Shown here: positions 45,036 to 52,778 of the stretch, piece after piece
Layout of the letters: the number at the start of each line of letters is the position of its first letter
How positions within the stretch are numbered: position 1 is the stretch's first letter
NCBI RefSeq assembly: GCF_026153515.1
Contig: NZ_CP110644.1
Location: forward strand, 3,377,501-3,441,500
Length of the DNA: 64,000 bases
Reading direction: 5' to 3'
Source of the DNA: Pseudomonas sp. KU26590
GTDB lineage: Bacteria > Pseudomonadota > Gammaproteobacteria > Pseudomonadales > Pseudomonadaceae
Translations under genes and position numbers: made by a program
Notes under the pieces: generated by a model
Seen by the model: the letters and a program-made list of their open reading frames with translations, nothing else
Database searches by the model: none
What the model was told of the DNA's origin: nothing

Positions 45036-45944
45036 ATGGATCGGCTTAGCAGTATGGCGACGTTCGTCAGGGCAGTCGAAACGGGCTCGTTCAGCGCTGC
45101 CGGGGATTCGCTGCAAATGTCGGCGCAGATGGTGGGCAAACATGTCCTGCACCTCGAGCAGCACTTGGGCGTGCGGTTGCTCAATCGTACGACCAGACGT
45201 CAGAGCCTGACCGACTTTGGTCGCACGTTTTACGACCGCTGCAAGATCATTCTTGCGGAGGTGGAAAGCGCAGAAAATATGGCAGCCGAGATTCAGGCCA
45301 CGCCCACAGGCCAACTGCGGGTCAACGCGCCGGTCAGTTTCGGCATGCAGTCGCTGGCACCTCGACTGCCTGATTTTATGAGGGCCAATCCCATGATCAG
45401 CGTCGAGTTGACGCTGGCTAATCGCGCCGTTGACGTCATCGACGAAGGCTTTGACGTTGTCTTCAGGGTCGGTCAGTTGTCCGACAGTGGCCTGATTGCG
45501 CGTCCCCTGGCACCTTATCAACTGATGCTGTGCGCGGCGCCATCGTACCTGCGCGACAAGCCCGCCATACATACGCCATGGGACTTGCAGGACCACGAGT
45601 GCCTGGGCTTTTCCCACACTGAGTTACGGACCCATTGGACGTTCGCCGGGCCGGAGGGCAAAGTGATCGTGCCGGTGAACAGTCGTTTGATGGCCGATCA
45701 TGGCGAGCCGCTTCTGTGTGCCGCGCTGGCAGGTCTGGGCGTGTTGTTGCAACCGGTGGAACTGGTACGGGCATCGTTACTGCGAGGCGACCTCGTGCCA
45801 CTGCTGCCGACTTATCCGATTCCCTCTCGCCCCTTGCATGTTCTTTACGCGCCCGATCGACGGCTGACGCCCAAGCTGCGCAGTTTTCTGGACTTCGCGC
45901 TGCACACATTCGGCAAAGAGGCGGTGAACCCGGAGGTGTTTTGA
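45036..45944 (+). CDS. LysR-family regulator
   Basis: 302 residues, CrgA-like branch: FVRAVETGSFSAAGDSLQMSAQMVGKHVLHLEQHLGVRLLNRTTRRQSLTDFG, then QLRVNAPVSFGMQSLAPRLPDFM, DEGFDVVFRVGQLSDSGLIARPLAP and ALAGLGVLLQPVELV. It lies between a divergent hydrolase gene (178-nt gap) and a co-directional SDR gene (134-nt gap). The 19-bp palindrome before the SDR gene has LysR spacing and could be its operator. Confidence 0.88.
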   Translation: MDRLSSMATFVRAVETGSFSAAGDSLQMSAQMVGKHVLHLEQHLGVRLLNRTTRRQSLTDFGRTFYDRCKIILAEVESAENMAAEIQATPTGQLRVNAPVSFGMQSLAPRLPDFMRANPMISVELTLANRAVDVIDEGFDVVFRVGQLSDSGLIARPLAPYQLMLCAAPSYLRDKPAIHTPWDLQDHECLGFSHTELRTHWTFAGPEGKVIVPVNSRLMADHGEPLLCAALAGLGVLLQPVELVRASLLRGDLVPLLPTYPIPSRPLHVLYAPDRRLTPKLRSFLDFALHTFGKEAVNPEVF

Positions 45945-46017
45945 AACCGGCGGTTGTTAATCCCTCTCCCGAATCGAGATTTATCCCGCTGGCTCAATTC
46001 TCTACAGTGGTGGATTG

Positions 46018-46036
46018 CTTCTACAGTCTGTAGAAG
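46018..46036. promoter_or_regulatory. 19-bp palindrome upstream of the SDR gene, probable LysR operator
   Basis: CTTCTACAG and CTGTAGAAG are perfect arms around one T, and another TCTACAG half-site lies at 46001-46007. The T-N11-A pattern fits inside. It is 43 nt before the SDR start. Confidence 0.6.
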
Positions 46037-46078
46037 TCCCAATCGGGGCTATGCCCGTCCATTATTGATGGAGACATG

Positions 46079-46873
46079 ATGAAAATCGAATTGAATACCA
46101 AGCGTGCGCTGGTGACCGCCTCCACCAGTGGGATCGGATTCGCGATTGCCAAAGGGCTCGCCGAGGCCGGCGCAGAAGTGGTGATCAATGGCCGCAGCGA
46201 GGGCTCGGTCAATGACGCCGTCGCCAGACTGAAAAGCGCTGTCCCAAGCGCTACCGTTTCGGGCGTGGCCGCAGATCTCGGCTCGCCGGACGGCGTTCAG
46301 ACACTGGTGCAGGGTGCGGGGCAGATCGACGTTCTGGTTAACAATGCCGGTATCTACGGCACCCAGGATTTTTTCGAAACCGACGACGATGTCTGGGACA
46401 ACTACTGGCAGACCAACGTCATGTCCGGTGTGCGTCTGAGCCGCGCATTGTTGCCGGCGATGGTAGACAAGCACTGGGGCAGGGTGGTGTTCGTATCCTC
46501 TGAGTCTGCACGCAACATCCCGGCGGACATGATTCACTACGGCGTCTCCAAAACCGCACAGCTGGCGTTGGCGCGCGGCCTGGCAAAGCGGGTCGCGGGC
46601 AGCGGTGTGACCGTCAACAGTGTGCTGCCGGGCCCGACGTTGTCCGACGGGGTTGCAGGCATGATGCAAAGCGAAGTGGAGCGGACTGGCAAATCCCTTG
46701 ACGAGGTTGCCAAGGCGTTCATCCAGGAGCACCGGCCAAGCTCGATCATCCAGCGGGCGGCAACGGTTGAAGAAGTCGCCAACATGATCGTCTACGTCTG
46801 TTCACCTCAGGCGTCTGCTACGACAGGCGCAGCGCTGCGGGTAGACGGTGGTGTGGTTGACGACATTGTTTGA
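46079..46873 (+). CDS. Short-chain dehydrogenase/reductase
   Basis: 264 residues. The cofactor loop is TASTSGIGFAIA (about 13-24), followed by LVNNAGIYG and the catalytic S140/S141, Y154 and K158 in VVFVSSESAR...HYGVSK. The C-terminus RVDGGVVDDIV matches SDR ends. ATG 46079 is favoured over the adjacent ATG 46076 because GGAG then lies at a normal 5-nt spacing. It acts on an unknown hydroxy or keto compound with NAD(P). It probably belongs to the regulon of the preceding LysR gene. Confidence 0.88.
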   Translation: MKIELNTKRALVTASTSGIGFAIAKGLAEAGAEVVINGRSEGSVNDAVARLKSAVPSATVSGVAADLGSPDGVQTLVQGAGQIDVLVNNAGIYGTQDFFETDDDVWDNYWQTNVMSGVRLSRALLPAMVDKHWGRVVFVSSESARNIPADMIHYGVSKTAQLALARGLAKRVAGSGVTVNSVLPGPTLSDGVAGMMQSEVERTGKSLDEVAKAFIQEHRPSSIIQRAATVEEVANMIVYVCSPQASATTGAALRVDGGVVDDIV

Positions 46874-46911
46874 TATGAACGGCTGACGCCGACTGGCGAA
46901 AGGGCCTTGCA

Positions 46912-46936
46912 GGGTCGATGGCACTGCCATCGACCC
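46912..46936. terminator. Perfect hairpin between convergent genes, probable bidirectional terminator
   Basis: GGGTCGATGGC and GCCATCGACCC form an 11-bp stem with a 3-nt loop, flanked by further GGGCC repeats. There is no T-run. It lies between the SDR stop (46873) and the stop of the minus-strand gene at 46970. Confidence 0.5.
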
Positions 46937-46969
46937 CAGGGCCAGCCAGCAAGCAGGCGGGCATCAGTC

Positions 46970-47554
46970 TCAACCCTTGATCCAGCTGCCATCCTGCTGC
47001 GCATCAATCTCGATGTTGAAGGTCTGGAGATAGCCAGACACCATCCGGTAGTAACCGATGACGATGACTGCGTCGCTCAATTCCTGAAGCGAGAAGTGCT
47101 GCTGTGCATGCTTGAACAGCACACCGGGCGCCTTGCCCTTGTCAATAATGGCTTGTCCGAACCGAAGCAGAACGCGCTCGTCTTCTTTGAACGCGACGGT
47201 ATCATCGAGGCGGCCTTCTGCAATGGCGACGAACTGCTCCGGACGAACACCCGCCACCTGAGCGATGGAAATATGCTGCTCCCATTCATAAGCAACGTTT
47301 TCGTGGGCAGCCAGCAGCAACACCAGCAACTCTTTATGGTAATCGGAGATCGTCAGGTCCCTGAATATCGCGTTGGTCAAATCGATGACGGGAATAAACG
47401 CCCCGGCGCTGTAACCCAGCATCCGAAAGAAATTAACTTTCGTTGGCAGGTTCTCAAACTTTTCTCTGACCGGATCGGGCAGTTTTGAAAAATCCGGATA
47501 CTCGATCTCAACCTTGGAACTGATGGTGTCATTGGCGAGGGTGGGCTTGCTCAT
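46970..47554 (-). CDS. AhpD/carboxymuconolactone-decarboxylase-fold protein lacking CxxC
   Basis: 194 residues from ATG 47554 (AGGAG 7 nt upstream). Helical AhpD-like fold with YHKELLVLLLAAHENVAYEWEQHISIAQVAGV and DAVIVIGYYRMVSGYLQTF. The E-x7-H pattern remains, but the CxxC pair of peroxidase-active AhpD is absent, so peroxidase activity is unlikely. Some such proteins decarboxylate or isomerise aromatic lactones. It lies just downstream (45 nt) of the MFS exporter gene on the same strand and is probably co-transcribed. Confidence 0.8.
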   Translation of the reverse strand: MSKPTLANDTISSKVEIEYPDFSKLPDPVREKFENLPTKVNFFRMLGYSAGAFIPVIDLTNAIFRDLTISDYHKELLVLLLAAHENVAYEWEQHISIAQVAGVRPEQFVAIAEGRLDDTVAFKEDERVLLRFGQAIIDKGKAPGVLFKHAQQHFSLQELSDAVIVIGYYRMVSGYLQTFNIEIDAQQDGSWIKG

Positions 47555-47599
47555 AGGGCACTCCTGTAGAGGCAAATAGATTGTCGTTTGGTAGTTTAT

Positions 47600-48967
47600 T
47601 CACGTGGCCACCGGTAAACGGGACGGGCGAGTGACCCAGTGGCTCACGCCGAGACAGAGCAGCAGCGCCAGCGCACAGACGACCATCGCCATGGACAAAC
47701 CGTGAGAAAAAGCGGCAGGTTCGGTGCTGGTGATCATCGCCCCGAAGACCGCGACGCCGACGACCCCTCCCAACTGCCGTGCCGATGCCATCAAGCCTGA
47801 TGCCATGCCCGCATCCTCCTTGGAGACAGCTGACAACATGGAGTTGGTGATGGAGGGCACCGATGCTGCGCTGCCAATACCCACCACCATCAAGGCGATG
47901 TTCAGGTACCAGAGCGAAGAGTCTGGAGTGACCCTTGACAGCGCCAGAAACCCCACGACCTGAACTAGAAAACCGGTGGTGATGATGCGCGTCGCGCTTA
48001 CCCGTTTGGCAATGCGTGACGAAACCATGGTGGAGACGGTCAGCACTGCCGTCAGCGGTATGAATGCAAGGCCCGTTCTGAACGCGTCATAGTGCAGAAA
48101 CGATTGGAAGTAAATGCTGAAGACGAACACCGTCCCATAGAACGTGAGGTTGATGGCCGATCCTGCCAGTGCAGTGGTCGCCAATATCCTGTTGCTGGCC
48201 AGCCGTTTAGGCAGCAGAGGGTGTTTTATCCGGCGCTCGATCACCACGAATGCAATGGCGCACGCCACGGCGATGCCCATGACCGAGACCGTTTCGGTAC
48301 CCCAGCCCTTTGCGCTCAACTCGGTCAGTGCGTAGGTCAGTGACGCCAGACAAAGGGCAATGGTGATCTGTCCCGGTACATCGACTTTCTGTTCAATGCG
48401 CGGGGATGTCGGGGCATAGCGCATGACAAGCCCGATCGCCAGCACGCCGATGGGTACGTTAACCCAAAAAACGCTGCGCCAGCCCAGGTACTCGATCAAC
48501 AGCCCACCCATTACGGGCCCGGCCGCCAAGGCAATACCGCCACAGGCACCCCAGATCGCGACAGCAGACCTGCGTTTATCAGGGTCTTCGAACGCCAGCC
48601 TTATCAGCGTCAGGGACGTCGGGACCAACAGAGCCGCGCCGACGCCCTGAACGATCCGCATGCCGATAAGCATGCTCATGCTGTTGGACAGGCCGCAGCC
48701 GATCGAGGCGAGTGTGAAAATCCCAAACCCCGAAGCGAAGACTGTCTTGGCGCCGAACTTGTCGCCCCAGGCGCCGCCGAGAATCAGCAGGGCGGAGAAC
48801 GCCAGCGCGTAGCTGTTGATGACCCATTGCAAGCCAGTGAGGTTGGTGTCGAAAGCCGTTTTCAGTGCGCCTAAACCGACGTTCACCACGCTGACGTCCA
48901 GCTGGACCACGAGGAATCCGAGGCAGGCTGCGACTTGAATCGCGGCCAGAGAGGTGGTTCTTGACAT
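47600..48967 (-). CDS. MFS drug exporter, DHA2/EmrB type
   Basis: 455 residues from ATG 48967; the longer frame to 49066 adds a non-membrane leader. About 14 transmembrane helices. Motif A-like region GGAWGDKFGAKTVF; motif C-like GACGGIALAAGPVMGGLLIEYLGWRSVFWVNVPIG, the signature of DHA2 exporters. QLDVSVVNVGLGALKTAFD in the first helix carries the conserved Asp of the family. It exports drugs or toxic metabolites with proton exchange. No adaptor gene is adjacent. It is divergent from a LysR gene 104 nt away. Confidence 0.88.
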   Translation of the reverse strand: MSRTTSLAAIQVAACLGFLVVQLDVSVVNVGLGALKTAFDTNLTGLQWVINSYALAFSALLILGGAWGDKFGAKTVFASGFGIFTLASIGCGLSNSMSMLIGMRIVQGVGAALLVPTSLTLIRLAFEDPDKRRSAVAIWGACGGIALAAGPVMGGLLIEYLGWRSVFWVNVPIGVLAIGLVMRYAPTSPRIEQKVDVPGQITIALCLASLTYALTELSAKGWGTETVSVMGIAVACAIAFVVIERRIKHPLLPKRLASNRILATTALAGSAINLTFYGTVFVFSIYFQSFLHYDAFRTGLAFIPLTAVLTVSTMVSSRIAKRVSATRIITTGFLVQVVGFLALSRVTPDSSLWYLNIALMVVGIGSAASVPSITNSMLSAVSKEDAGMASGLMASARQLGGVVGVAVFGAMITSTEPAAFSHGLSMAMVVCALALLLCLGVSHWVTRPSRLPVAT

Positions 48968-49071
48968 GGCTATATCGTCACATTGCTCAAACAGTGGATG
49001 GAAAGTAGCGTTTGACAGTCCATGCGTAAATACTAGAATCCGCAGACACTCAATGCATATGTGCATGGCTT

Positions 49072-49947
49072 ATGAACTGGGAAGACCTTCGATTTTTTTT
49101 AACCATCGCACGGTCGGGCAGTTTGTCGGGCGCGGCGCGGGTATTGGGCGTCAATCAGGCCACCGTAAGCCGGCGTCTGGCCTCGCTGGAAGCGCAACTT
49201 AATGTCCGTCTGGTGGACAGGCTGTCCCGCGAGTCCCGCCTGACAGCGGTGGGGCAACAGATACTGCAGGATGCTTTGGACATAGAGGCGAAGTCCTTTG
49301 CCATCGAGCGCAAGTGTCTGGCATCCAGCACAGCCGTGAGGACAAAGGTCTCCATTACGGCCCCGCCCATACTCGCCAGACACTTCCTGGCCCCCCATCT
49401 CGCTGTGCTGGCGCGTCTGCACCCGCTTGTGCAGTTGAGCATTCTCAGCGAGTCCCATGTGGCGTCGTTATCGCGCCTTGAGGCGGACCTGGCGTTGCGC
49501 CTGGCGCTACCGATCGAAGACACGGATATCATCAGGAAGGTAGGCCAGATGCCGTTCGCACTGTACGCCGGACGTGATTATCCCTGCCTAGACGATCCGC
49601 AGCAGTGGGCGTTCGTTGGCTATACCGAACGTCAAACCGACTTCGCCCACAAACGCTGGCTGTACGACGTCATAGGCGCAAAGCGCGTGGCCTGCGAACT
49701 GTCGGATTTGAGCCATCAATATGAGGCCGCATGCACGGGTATCGGCGTGGCAGGATTACCGTGTTTTCTCGCGGATCCCGATCCACGCCTTGTCAGGCTT
49801 CAGAGTAGCCTCCCCATGCTTGATCTCGACATCTGGGTCGCCATGCACCCGGACAGTCGCGGCGACCCGGTGGTCCGTCATATCTCGCAGACCATCGCGC
49901 AGTTGCTTGAATCCATCGGCCTGGGTTTACCGTTGGTTAGCCGGTGA
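49072..49947 (+). CDS. LysR-family regulator divergent from the MFS exporter
   Basis: 291 residues: MNWEDLRFFLTIARSGSLSGAARVLGVNQATVSRRLASLEAQLNVRLVDRLSRESRLTAVGQ, a helix-turn-helix of the branch whose members often start MNWDDLRFFLA. The effector domain (about 88-285) includes LAPHLAVLARLHPLVQLSIL and CTGIGVAGLPCFLAD. Likely controls the divergent MFS gene and perhaps the AhpD-like gene behind it. Confidence 0.86.
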   Translation: MNWEDLRFFLTIARSGSLSGAARVLGVNQATVSRRLASLEAQLNVRLVDRLSRESRLTAVGQQILQDALDIEAKSFAIERKCLASSTAVRTKVSITAPPILARHFLAPHLAVLARLHPLVQLSILSESHVASLSRLEADLALRLALPIEDTDIIRKVGQMPFALYAGRDYPCLDDPQQWAFVGYTERQTDFAHKRWLYDVIGAKRVACELSDLSHQYEAACTGIGVAGLPCFLADPDPRLVRLQSSLPMLDLDIWVAMHPDSRGDPVVRHISQTIAQLLESIGLGLPLVSR

Positions 49948-49974
49948 GGCCCTCCACCTGACCGGTCTACATGA

Positions 49975-50328
49975 TCAGCGGCTGAAGCCGTCAAACGGTG
50001 TCATGTACACAGCGCCGAACGGATCCAGACGTTTACGGATCTCTGCATCGGGGGTGCCATACACGATCAGGCTGGTGATGGTGCACAACTCCAGAAAGCG
50101 CTCACCGAAAGGGGCGAAGGTCGTGTCCACGTGGCTGACCACGGACTCCACCTTGTAACGCTCAAGGATGTGGGCAACGCTTTGGTCTTCGTTGACGCTG
50201 TACTCGTAAACCAGCGTGTCCGGCTCTTTTTTGGTCGCTTCAACGATACGGGCAATCAGGGCCTTGAACTCAGGAAAGTCGCCGGGCTTGATGGCAAGGG
50301 AAAACTGGCAGGAAATGTAGGGATGCAT
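49975..50328 (-). CDS. Antibiotic-biosynthesis-monooxygenase (ABM) domain protein, quinol monooxygenase-like
   Basis: 117 residues from ATG 50328 (GGAAGA 7 nt upstream). Small ferredoxin-like ABM fold: YISCQFSLAIKPGDFPEFKALIARIVEATKKEPDTLVYEYSVNEDQSVAHILERYKVESVVSHVDT. Relatives such as YgiN oxidise quinols without cofactor, and others degrade haem or modify polyketides. It probably forms an operon with the tautomerase gene 86 nt upstream, divergent from the LysR gene at 50756. Suggested role is handling aromatic or quinone compounds. Confidence 0.78.
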   Translation of the reverse strand: MHPYISCQFSLAIKPGDFPEFKALIARIVEATKKEPDTLVYEYSVNEDQSVAHILERYKVESVVSHVDTTFAPFGERFLELCTITSLIVYGTPDAEIRKRLDPFGAVYMTPFDGFSR

Positions 50329-50414
50329 GGGGATGTCTTCCATCGAGGGCGTAAAACACGCCTTGGGAGGATGCATCGCTCGCTTGGCCGATGCATTGAA
50401 TGCGCTGTATCAGA

Positions 50415-50612
50415 TCAGGGCTTTGCCGGCTCTTCACCAAACAACTTGCCTGCACCGGCCCAGTCGGAAGGGGCTACGTCTTCAAAAATAACGTAGATGT
50501 ACTCGGCCGGGGTACCGGTGTTTTTTACGATGCTTTCAGTGATCTCAGCGGCGACGGTTGCTTTCTGAGCGTGCTCTTTTCCTTCGAACCAGCTAACACG
50601 TACTACGGGCAT
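50415..50612 (-). CDS. 4-oxalocrotonate tautomerase family enzyme
   Basis: 65 residues from ATG 50612 (AGAGGAA upstream), close to the 62-residue classic form. After Met removal Pro is N-terminal (MPVVRVSWFEGKEHAQK), the catalytic base of this family. EITESIVKNTGTPAEYIYVIFEDVAPSDWAGAGK matches tautomerases. It tautomerises 2-hydroxymuconate or related enols; the actual substrate is unknown. First gene of a probable two-gene unit with the ABM protein. Confidence 0.84.
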   Translation of the reverse strand: MPVVRVSWFEGKEHAQKATVAAEITESIVKNTGTPAEYIYVIFEDVAPSDWAGAGKLFGEEPAKP

Positions 50613-50724
50613 GATGTATTCCTCTTGGGGGATCGAAAACCGGGCCTGAGCTCCCAGGCCACCAGATGACACCCATCCTAGTGTAGATAAGTCTCGTGAT
50701 AAACGGCCTGAAACTATAAAGTGG

Positions 50725-50741
50725 GTAGACATAATATCTAC
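50725..50741. promoter_or_regulatory. Probable LysR operator GTAGA-N7-TCTAC
   Basis: A perfect 5-bp inverted repeat with T-N11-A spacing between the divergent tautomerase gene and the LysR gene starting at 50756. Confidence 0.5.
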
Positions 50742-50755
50742 AGTTGACGGTTTTC

Positions 50756-51658
50756 ATGATTCCGATTGATTCGCTTCAAGGTGTGATCACCTTTATTACA
50801 GCCGCGCGCTCGACCAGCTTCACCGAGGCGGCTGCACGATTGGGCGTATCGAAATCGGCCGTCGGCAAGTCTATCGCTCGCCTTGAAGAAAGACTGGGGG
50901 TGCAGCTCTTCCACCGAACCACGCGGCGAATTTCGCTCACCGCTGATGGCGATGCTTATTTCATCGCCTGCTCAAACGCACTCGAAGAAATCGGCGCGGC
51001 AGAAAGTGGCTTGGGGCCCGGCACTCGCGAACCTTCCGGCCGACTGCGGGTGGATATTCCCGTGGCATTCGGGCGGCGGGTGATTGCGCCCCTGCTGTTT
51101 GAGATTGCCAAAAAATACCCGTCATTGCGGCTGAACATGACGTTTTCGGATCATCTGGTCGATCCGATTGAAGAAGGCATCGACTTGCTCGTGCGCTTTG
51201 GCGAAATCAAGGATACCAGCGGCCTGGTGGCCCGCCGGCTCGCGCGCCAACGCTGGGCGATCTGTGCGGCCCCGGATTACCTGGCGCGCTTTGGCGTCCC
51301 CGCCAGCCTCGAGGATCTGGACCGCCACCATTGCATCGTCGGACATCGACGGGGCCAGCCGCTCTCCTGGCGGGTCACGCAGAATCAGGAAACCGTTCGC
51401 TTCTCGCCGCCGTTTACCCATCAGATCGGTGACGGGGAAGCGATGATTCTCGCCGCGTTGGCCGGCGTGGGTCTGTGTCAGATGCCGCGCTGCCTTTTCA
51501 GGGATGATATTGAAGCCGGAAGGTTGGTCGAGGTGTTGGGAGGCTATGAGCCGGAGCCAGTCGAGGTCCATGCGGTATGGCCGAAGGTGTCGCACTTGCG
51601 GCCAAAGGTGAGGTATGTCGTGGATGAATTGGTCCGGCTATTCGAGGACTGGCAGTAA
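50756..51658 (+). CDS. LysR-family regulator divergent from the tautomerase/ABM genes
   Basis: 300 residues from ATG 50756 (a TTG at 50744 is the alternative; neither has a strong ribosome site). Helix-turn-helix SLQGVITFITAARSTSFTEAAARLGVSKSAVGKSIARLEERLGVQLFHRTTRRISLTADG, CrgA-like branch, with RLRVDIPVAFGRRVIAPLL and EEGIDLLVRFGEIKDTSGLVARRLA. Likely controls the divergent pair. It is convergent with the nahR-like gene. Confidence 0.86.
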   Translation: MIPIDSLQGVITFITAARSTSFTEAAARLGVSKSAVGKSIARLEERLGVQLFHRTTRRISLTADGDAYFIACSNALEEIGAAESGLGPGTREPSGRLRVDIPVAFGRRVIAPLLFEIAKKYPSLRLNMTFSDHLVDPIEEGIDLLVRFGEIKDTSGLVARRLARQRWAICAAPDYLARFGVPASLEDLDRHHCIVGHRRGQPLSWRVTQNQETVRFSPPFTHQIGDGEAMILAALAGVGLCQMPRCLFRDDIEAGRLVEVLGGYEPEPVEVHAVWPKVSHLRPKVRYVVDELVRLFEDWQ

Positions 51659-51743
51659 GCTGTCGGGACACTTCTTGCCACTTCGGTAGAGCCGACGTGT
51701 CACCTGAACTTTAGCGCCTTTCTCTCCCGACGCCCCATCCACA

Positions 51744-52643
51744 TCAGTCGCTGAACAGATCAAACATCAACTGTCGAAACCAGCGATTGGCGGGATCTCG
51801 TACGCATCGGGCGTGCCAGAACAGGTTGATGGCGATTTCCGGCAACGGCATGGGCAACGGCAAAATGGTCAGTCCGAATGGCTCAATGCAACTCATTGCA
51901 AACCGCTCCGGTACGGTGGCGATGAGGTCGGTGTTTTGCAGGATGTGGCCGACAGCGACGAAGTGCGGTACTTCAAGTTTGATGTCTCGATGCAGGCCGG
52001 CGCGCTGCATGATCCCATCGATCTCGCCGTGCCCCGTGCTGGTCGCACTGACCCTTACGTGGCCGTATTCACAGTAACGCGCGCGCGTCATGGCGTGCTG
52101 TGTAACGGGATGCCCCGTTCTGCACAGGCCGACATAGCGATGATGGAAAAGTCGTCGCTGATAAAAGCCCGCTTGCAGATCGGGTAGCAGCCCGACTGCC
52201 AGATCCACCTCGCCGTTCGCCATGCCTTCGGAAAGGCCGGCATGGCTGCGCAGCGTACTCACTGTCACGCCCGGCGCCAATTCCAGCAGCGTCTGAATCA
52301 ACTTGGGCATGAAGTAGATCTCACCGATGTCCGTCATCGCAATAACGAAGCGCTTGTGGGTCGTCGCCGGATTGAAATCGTCAAGACGGTTCAATGCGCC
52401 GTGCAGCGTGCCAATGGCGTTTGCCACCGGTTCAGCCAGTTGCAACGCGTAAGGCGTCGGCTGCATCCCGCGATGGGTCCGCACGAACAGATCATCCTTG
52501 AGCGCTGTGCGTAAACGTTTAAGGGCATTACTCAGAGCCGGTTGCGTGAGTCCAAGACTCTGGGCAGCGCCGGAGACACTTCGGTCAATCAGTAGCTGAT
52601 GGAAAATCACCAGCAAATTCAAATCCAGATCGCGTAGCTGCAT
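51744..52643 (-). CDS. nahR: NahR-like LysR activator of the salicylate cluster
   Basis: 299 residues from ATG 52643 (AAGG 8 nt upstream; an open frame to 52721 is unsupported). MQLRDLDLNLLVIFHQLLIDRSVSGAAQSLGLTQPALSNALKRLRTALKDDLFVRTHRGMQPTPYA and later MTDIGEIYFMPKLIQTLL, DLAVGLLPDLQAGFYQRRLFHHRYVGLCR and the FVAVGHILQNTDLIATVPERFA block follow P. putida NahR almost position for position. NahR activates naphthalene/salicylate operons when salicylate binds. It is divergent from a nahG-like gene, and a near-consensus NahR box lies in the gap. Confidence 0.88.
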   Translation of the reverse strand: MQLRDLDLNLLVIFHQLLIDRSVSGAAQSLGLTQPALSNALKRLRTALKDDLFVRTHRGMQPTPYALQLAEPVANAIGTLHGALNRLDDFNPATTHKRFVIAMTDIGEIYFMPKLIQTLLELAPGVTVSTLRSHAGLSEGMANGEVDLAVGLLPDLQAGFYQRRLFHHRYVGLCRTGHPVTQHAMTRARYCEYGHVRVSATSTGHGEIDGIMQRAGLHRDIKLEVPHFVAVGHILQNTDLIATVPERFAMSCIEPFGLTILPLPMPLPEIAINLFWHARCVRDPANRWFRQLMFDLFSD

Positions 52644-52676
52644 TGTGCTGCCTTCAAGCCCCAAGCCAGAGCCGTT

Positions 52677-52691
52677 ATTCATACTGGTGAT
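52677..52691. promoter_or_regulatory. NahR-type binding site
   Basis: ATTCATACTGGTGAT matches the published NahR motif ATTCACGCT-N2-TGAT at all but two positions. It lies 34 nt from the nahR start and 88 nt from the salicylate hydroxylase start. Confidence 0.6.
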
Positions 52692-52778
52692 AGATTTTAT
52701 GCATGTTACGCCATTTATCAATAACTCTGAGTATGGGCATGATCAGGACATTCCAAAAACAAAACGCAGGTCCGTCCC

